64,000 nt of DNA from Charina bottae (lineage: Eukaryota > Chordata > Lepidosauria > Squamata > Charinaidae). Both the position numbers and the translations under genes were made by a program. The stretch is from NCBI GenBank assembly GCA_023362775.1, contig JALMGJ010000003.1:52491416-52555415 (forward strand), read 5' to 3'. How positions within the stretch are numbered: position 1 is the first letter of the stretch; the number at the start of each line of letters is the position of its first letter. This document shows, piece by piece, positions 63,845 to 64,000 of the stretch. Under the pieces are notes generated by a model, which saw only the letters and a list, made by a program, of their open reading frames with translations, was not told where the DNA came from and made no database searches.

Positions 63845-64000
63845 GGGGCGCGATGGCTCAGCAGGTAAGACGCCAGGCTTGTCAATCGGAAGATCGCAAG
63901 TTTGGATGTTCAAATCCCTAGCCCTGCATGACAGAGTGAGCTCCTGCACTAGCTCCAGCTCTTGCCAACCTAGCAATTCGAAAGCATGCAAATGCAAGTA
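63845..64000 (+). mobile_element. Sauria SINE, cut by the window end
   Basis: The tRNA-derived head reads on the plus strand (GGCTCAGCAGGTAAGACGCC, then a B-box-like GTTCAAATCCC), followed by the body up to GCATGCAAATGCAAGTA at the last base. It is the only forward-oriented Sauria SINE in the window. Confidence 0.93.

Noticed and set aside
63845..63925. tRNA gene
   Set aside because: tRNA-like A and B boxes belong to the Sauria SINE head; the body and repeated copies show that it is a SINE.

Overview
This window looks like squamate reptile (lizard or snake) nuclear DNA. The diagnostic evidence is at least eight Sauria-type SINEs, several BovB (RTE) LINEs that share their 3' tail with those SINEs, and CR1/L3-like, Penelope-like, chromodomain-gypsy and hAT elements. 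The protein-coding content is a three-gene block, read from splice signals and protein similarity recalled from the human orthologues: LEXM (also CIMAP2, C1orf177) on the minus strand, TTC22 on the plus strand and PARS2 on the plus strand. This matches the order and relative orientation of the human 1p32.3 genes PARS2-TTC22-LEXM.

Layout. 0.5-4.1 kb: a full-length non-BovB RTE-type LINE with a perfect 20-bp target-site duplication (TSD). 6.2-16.8 kb: five LEXM coding exons on the minus strand; the first exon and the 3' exons were not found and the 3' end probably lies left of the window. LEXM introns hold a 5'-truncated BovB with an open ORF, hAT MITEs, Sauria SINEs, a U2 snRNA fragment and a solo LTR. 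17-27 kb: SINEs, including a three-unit 392-bp-period SINE array inside one TSD, and a decayed L3-like LINE interrupted by a BovB and a Penelope-like palindrome. 27.2-49.4 kb: TTC22, whose seven coding exons join in frame to 564 codons. TTC22 intron 1 contains a three-level nest: a hAT element holding a Ty3/gypsy chromovirus-like element that holds an L1-like insertion, each with its own TSD. 49.9-54.9 kb: BovB and RTE fragments. 54.9-57.6 kb: a very young Penelope-like element with an open RT/GIY-YIG ORF and perfect 148-bp inverted repeats. 57.7-61.9 kb: CpG-island promoter and single coding exon of PARS2. 62-64 kb: a solo LTR carrying a SINE, a hAT MITE and a SINE cut by the window end.

The host genes are unrelated in biochemistry: a tetratricopeptide protein, a SHIPPO-like Pro-Gly-Pro ciliary or lymphocyte protein, and mitochondrial prolyl-tRNA synthetase. 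They are together by ancestral synteny. Most other sequence is transposon-derived. The most interesting signals are the hammerhead-ribozyme-like cores in Penelope-like repeats, a self-priming primer-binding site in the gypsy element, the SINE multimer, and a mitochondrial-gene promoter with ETS- and NRF-1-like sites next to a young Penelope insertion. All percentages and alignments were made by eye.
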